Positions 59,343 through 64,000 of a DNA stretch of 64,000 bases are shown here, in pieces. Origin of the DNA: Medicago truncatula (Eukaryota > Streptophyta > Magnoliopsida > Fabales > Fabaceae); the NCBI RefSeq assembly GCF_003473485.1, contig NC_053042.1, forward strand, positions 48,633,762 to 48,697,761, written 5' to 3'. The position numbers and the translations under genes are program-made. A model generated the notes under the pieces. The model was not told the DNA's origin, did no database searches, and was given only the letters and a program-made list of their open reading frames with translations. Within the stretch, counting starts at the first letter, position 1. Every line of letters starts with the position of its first letter.

Positions 59343-60415
59343 CCCACGGTAAAAAGATTTTGGGAGTAAAAGGAAGCAAACCTAATTTTACCTTAAGGGA
59401 TAATGTCTTTTTCCCCAACCTAACGGACCACTACTTCCCCAAAAGCCACCGGTATTTATCTAAAGGGATGTAAAGACCCTAGAGACTATAGAAACAAAGA
59501 AGAAGAAGAAGAAGAAGAGAGTGGGAGGAGAAAATGTGAGGAAAAGAGGAAGTATGTGAGAGTTTTTATAGGTGGTATAATGTAGATAACACTTAATAAG
59601 GTCCAAAAACGTGTGAAAACTTCAAAAAAAAAAAAAAAAGTGTAAAAACCAATCAATAGTTTTATTTGGTCCAAAAATATGCGGGGGGAAGAGCAAAATT
59701 CTTACTTTTGCTACTGCCTACTATGTTGTCGTTTTTTTTTACCAATGCTTTATGCTATCATGTTGTCTTCTATCATTTTTTTTTTTCAAACACAATAACT
59801 TCATAAATCATAAAATTGTACTTGTTTTTTCTTTCTTATAAAACCATGGAAGTTTTTTCTCGTTTATAAAGTGACCGCCTCTGTTGTCTTTTTCTCTAAA
59901 TCATCGTCTCTTGAGTATATATAAATAAAGGTGAGTGTAAATTAGCAAAGTTGATACGGATTAATTCTCTAATCATCAATTTTGTTCACATGCAGGATTG
60001 GAGAATGACGCTTAAACTCGGATATGCATCAAAACAGTCTTAATTCGAACATTTGTATTATAAAATATAGCAAGTACCAACCATAAGTTTATCTCATTTT
60101 AACACAGTTCTTTCAAAATCAACTCATTGTGTGTTTTTGGGCCCTCTCCCACCGTGGGTCCAAACAAGTAGTTAATCAAATTCAAATTTAAAAAATAAAA
60201 AATAAAAATAATCAACCAATCAAAGTCTAAAACAAAGACATTATCTACAAAAAGTTTAAAACAAACAGACATAGAACTGTAACTAGGAGAATCTATTAAA
60301 ACGTGCCTTCAGAGACTATCAAACTACACTTCTGCTGCACTAGAAAATTTGAAAAATTAAAGCAAACGATTGTCTTGCTACTGACTGACTGCTGATGGCG
60401 GTGGAAAGTCTGCTA
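59343..60415. other. Spacer downstream of the 60.4-kb gene
   Basis: Contains GAAGAAGAAGAAGAAGAAG (about 59497-59517) and an A-run at 59625-59639. No gene or bounded repeat. The 3' UTR of the next gene should lie near 60250-60415. Confidence 0.45.
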
Positions 60416-62953
60416 CTAGTAGAGTACTTCCAGGAACTGACTTGCTCCTAAATTCATGTTCTTGAAACTGTTAACTACTGCCTGCTTGCTATTGCGATCA
60501 TCATCACCATGAGAATCTAACCATGTTTAGGATAAACATCAGCAACTAAAACAACATTTTAGTTTTCATTTATGCATGCACATGACTCAAACAAAACATT
60601 ATGCAAGCAATTTCTTACCAGGAACTCCCCTTACATAAGGCACCTTATGAAGTGAAGGCAACTGTGGTGGCATTATCCCCTGTTGGACACCAGCTCCAAG
60701 AGAAAGGAAAATTTCATAAATTTTGCGGCATGGGCAAGAAAGCTTTGACTGAGAGAATACAGCTGGATCAGTTGAGCTTCTCAGAAAACAGTTATGATCA
60801 TCTTGTTGATCGCTTCCTGGATTCAACTGATTAGAAGATAACCACGGGTTAGAAAGCTTTGACTGACCAAGTCTAGCTTCATGCTGCACCAGCTCTGCCA
60901 TAATACGATCCATAAGGGAAACATCATATCCATGCTGCACCAGCACTGCCCTAATGCGATCCATAAGGGAATCATCACATTCAAAATTAGAATCATAATC
61001 ATCATCACTATCATCGAGTACAAATTCCACTAGATTCATAATCATATCAAAAGTTGAGCTTTGACTATCTAAATCATCATCTTCAGTCAGATTGCTTTCA
61101 GGGGCAGACATGAAACTATCAATACCAAGTGAAATCTCCATTTCATGGTTCAAGAAAGGTCCATCATATGCAATTAAACTGTCCTCATCTGGCAAACATA
61201 GACCAGGGATAACAGTTGAACAGTCTTCTATTCTCACATTGGAAGATTTTAGTTCCGACTCCTGGTGAATTTGGTCATCAGGGATAATTGGAGCAAACCG
61301 ATCCTGCTTATAACACTCCCAAAGATTGTCCCTCTTTGCAAATGTTCTAGGAGAAACAATTCCACATTTTCCGGGTTCTGCTTGCTTCTGAGTTGTACAC
61401 TCAAATGATCCAGATATGTCACCATTTGGCGAGCCATTGCTGTCTCCAGTTGAAGAAGATAGTGCCTGAAAAACAGAATATTATGGACCTTACTTACTTC
61501 ATCAAGAAACTAAACCATATTTGAATGACTAAATCTGTCTTGTTTCATCAAGAAACTAAACCATTTTTTTTATGCCTAAATCTATCTATCTATCATCAAA
61601 TAAACTAAATCATATTCAAATGCCTAAATCTATCTTACTTTATCAAGAAATTAAACCATATTTGTAGATGCATAATCTAATCTAAGTATTCTAAATAAAG
61701 CTAAAATCATACCCTGTTGCGACACGGAGGCAGATATGGTGCACTACTCTTATGCAGCAGATTGACCTTATCCAGAGCCTTCGGAGCAGAATCTTTATTC
61801 ACCGTACTCATACGCAGTAGATTGACCTTATCCAGAGCCTTTGGAACAGAATCTTTATTCACCGTACTCATACGCAGTAGATTGACCTTATCCAGAGCCT
61901 TCGGAACAGAATCTTTATTCACCGTACTCATATGCAGTAGATTGACCTTATCCAGATCCTTCAGAACAAAATCTTTTTTCACTTGTTGCTGATGCTGATA
62001 AACAGAATCTGTGTCAAAGCATAAATGTTCTTAAATGCTTTTGTTAAACAAATCAAAATATCCAAAGATAGTCCATAATTAATTAATATGTACACATTAA
62101 TAAGAAGATAATCAAAAACAGTAGCAAACGCGACATACCATAATCACAATAAGGCGAGGGTAGAAGGCCAGGTGAATTTTCAAACGCACTGTTCAAGAAA
62201 GAGTTACAAATTAAGCAGCAGAATAACACACAATCTCTTATAAGAAAAACACAATGTAAAAGAAGGTTTTTTGTTACCAAGCCATTGCTAGCTGAATCTC
62301 CTTTAGTAATTTCACTGTTGCTCTACGATCACAATCTTTGGCTAAAGAGAGAAGAAAGCTTCTTGTGTATGAAATTCTTGACCTTCTGCAACATCAAAAT
62401 TAAAAGAATCTTGATTAATATTTGATGATACAGGATAAGTGATAATGCATTACTTAACTAAGTGATCACAAATGCAAGTTACTTAATAGAGCCTAATTGG
62501 TCCTTATAGATTGAACCAAGTTGAAACTGATTTACAATTTAATTAGGCGGAAATATAGCTAAATAGTTTATAACAAAACAAACGTAGTTAGTTTCTCTGA
62601 GCTTCAAAAGATAATTTAGAATTAATATATTTGCTTTACAACTAATAATGAATTAATAATAATTATAAAATAGTAACGAACTTAAACAGAATACCTTATA
62701 ACACGCCGTACAACAAAACAGATAATTTGTACGGAATAACAAAATAATTAATTAATAAAATAATAACAAACTTAAAACGGAACAAGCTTAAAACAAAACG
62801 GTTAAACACAATAACAATTTGTCAAAAATAATGATAAAAATAAATAAAAAATAAAATAAAATAATAATAATCACAAGTTGAAATTTACTTGGAAGAATCA
62901 TTGAAGTAAACATCGTAAGTAGAAAGTGCTGCATATCGATTTTCCTGGCCCAT
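60416..62953 (-). CDS. Acidic protein with YxxxxL-phi motif and 20-residue repeats, function unknown
   Basis: Six exons: 62953-62889, 62385-62278, 62188-62139, 62008-61713, 61465-60619 and 60516-60416; 1467 nt, 488 residues. All junctions are GT/AG and every phase agrees, which supports the model. Start MGQENRYAALSTYDVYF. Residues 28-34, YTRSFLL, fit the YxxxxL-phi consensus of eIF4E-binding proteins. Residues 86-165 are four 20-residue repeats (core DKVNLLRMSTVNKDS). Exon 5 encodes a Ser/Thr- and Asp-rich region with an internal duplication, DSLMDRIRAVLVQH and VSLMDRIMAELVQH. The tail is VVNSFKNMNLGASQFLEVLY. There is no membrane segment or enzyme motif. I do not recognise the family with confidence. 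An eIF4E-interacting role is inference from one short motif. Confidence 0.8.
61737..61976 (-). repeat. In-frame 60-bp tandem repeat, four copies
   Basis: Four consecutive 60-bp units inside exon 4, each encoding 20 residues. The two middle units are nearly identical and the outer two more diverged. Reading frame is kept across all. Confidence 0.95.
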
Positions 62954-64000
62954 TTTCTCGGGAAAATCCTCAATCACACAAGTCAAAGAGTATTTGACTC
63001 AAAATGCAAGAATCTTTTCAAGAATCAGTTAGACTAGCTGTACAAGAAGAAGAACGATTATAGAAAAATCGAGATCAAGATTAAGAAGAAAAGTTCCTAA
63101 ACCGAAAAACCTAAAATGTACTGAAAATGTATATTATATCATTTACGATTTTCGTTGAAAAGGAGAATGGCGAGTACAAGAGCAACGATAATAGCGTTTG
63201 GGGGACGAGGCGGTGGTGGAGGAAGTGAAGGAAAAGACAAACGAGACATTCTCTCACGTGTGAGGTTTTCTCGAGAAAATATTTTTGAGAGAGAAAATTA
63301 GGAGAAAGAGGGAAAAACTTGCGTAAGAAGTAAAACAAAACCAAGAACCAAAAGGAAGTAAGAGACTACTGAGCTTGAGCTTCACTATCACGCGACGCCA
63401 CGCGCTTGAGCTTCACTCACTTGTTTGTCACTAGCTCTCACTTATTATGGAGAAGAAAACATAATCAGTTTTTGATTCTTAATCCAGGATAATTGATTCT
63501 CAACGAATTGATTCGGAAAAAATTATTTTAGTTTAAAGTAAATTGAATGGAAAACAACTTTTGTCCGTACATGTTCATGTAGTTGAACAAGCGTTAAAAT
63601 CAATTCTCGAATATAAATCAAGTAGAGTCAATTATAGACGATATTAAAATTAATTTTATACTTCTAATATTGATTTTGAGACTCTTAAAAGTGAAATCTA
63701 ACATACACTCAATCAAATTGATTAAAGTACGAATTGATCAATAACTCAACCAACAATAAAATAAGCATAGAATTTTTATATATCAAAAGATTAACTACAC
63801 ATGAATAGAAACAAGCGAATAACATCTATGTCCATAAATTTTTGGATGACAAAATCAATCATTATAAACACAACATTTATGTAGAAGTTCAATAACCTCT
63901 TATTTTAAGAAGCCAAAAATATCTAAAACAAATGTTATAAAAGCATGCCGATTGTTAGAACATATTTTCTCAGTCTGACCATTTGTTTGACACAACTATT
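62954..64000. other. Promoter region of the 60.4-kb gene and right edge
   Basis: Upstream of the start codon lie a likely 5' UTR and promoter. A direct repeat CGCGCTTGAGCTTCACT / GAGCTTGAGCTTCACT occurs near 63370-63415. From 63450 to the end the sequence is AT-rich without a supported gene. Confidence 0.45.

Noticed and set aside
61737..61976. CRISPR-like or satellite array
   Set aside because: The 60-bp units are contiguous without spacers, in frame within an exon, and eukaryotic context excludes CRISPR.

Overview
The window is plant nuclear DNA. Genes have GT/AG introns, intergenic space is AT-rich, and there are plant-specific families (WRKY, DUF4228, isoprenylated HMA proteins) and plant transposons. 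Transposon style (Athila/Calypso-like element with an env-like ORF, tRNA-derived SINEs, Helitron, Stowaway MITEs) suggests a legume of the Medicago/Trifolium/Pisum group. That species call is inference; no alignment could be run.

Layout. 1-1863: no supported gene. 1864-3151 (-): group IIe WRKY factor, three exons. 3152-8571: intergenic, with a decayed LINE split by a MITE. 8572-9582 (-): SARD4-type ornithine cyclodeaminase/mu-crystallin protein. 10828-11439 (-): DUF4228/PADRE protein. 12502-16784: non-autonomous Helitron with a tandem duplication, a SINE and two broken B3-like fragments. 18.7-24.3 kb: SINE, MITEs, LINE relics and the first HIPP-type gene (20171-21000, -). 24.5-41.3 kb: a three-part retrotransposon nest. 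A degenerate Ty3/gypsy element (+) carries an Athila-like element (26744-34839, -) in its RT, and a Ty1/copia element (36320-41291, +) sits at its truncated 3' end. 41.9-50.1 kb: three more HIPP genes (-), separated by MITEs, a hAT element with a nested Stowaway, and a copia fragment. 50.3-59.3 kb: repeats only, including three Mutator-like elements with 9-bp target duplications and a 2.8-kb solo LTR. 60416-62953 (-): a six-exon gene for a 488-residue acidic protein with a YxxxxL-phi motif and four 20-residue repeats.

How the genes relate. The window has eight supported host genes, all on the minus strand. Several belong to families with immune roles: WRKY22/27/29-type factors, SARD4 (pipecolate synthesis) and HIPPs. 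W-box cores (TTGACY) lie upstream of all four HIPPs and SARD4. Co-regulation is a hypothesis only. The four HIPP genes share one exon plan (6 bp, 76 bp, 311-338 bp) and are one tandem family, split by about 21 kb of mostly retrotransposon DNA.

Most of the rest is transposon, dated here only by relative LTR identity: copia 2 differences in 176 bp, Athila 2 in 821 bp. The least expected signal is the clustering of short perfect palindromes just upstream of the TATA box in two unrelated LTR families, repeated upstream of the Athila env-like ORF.
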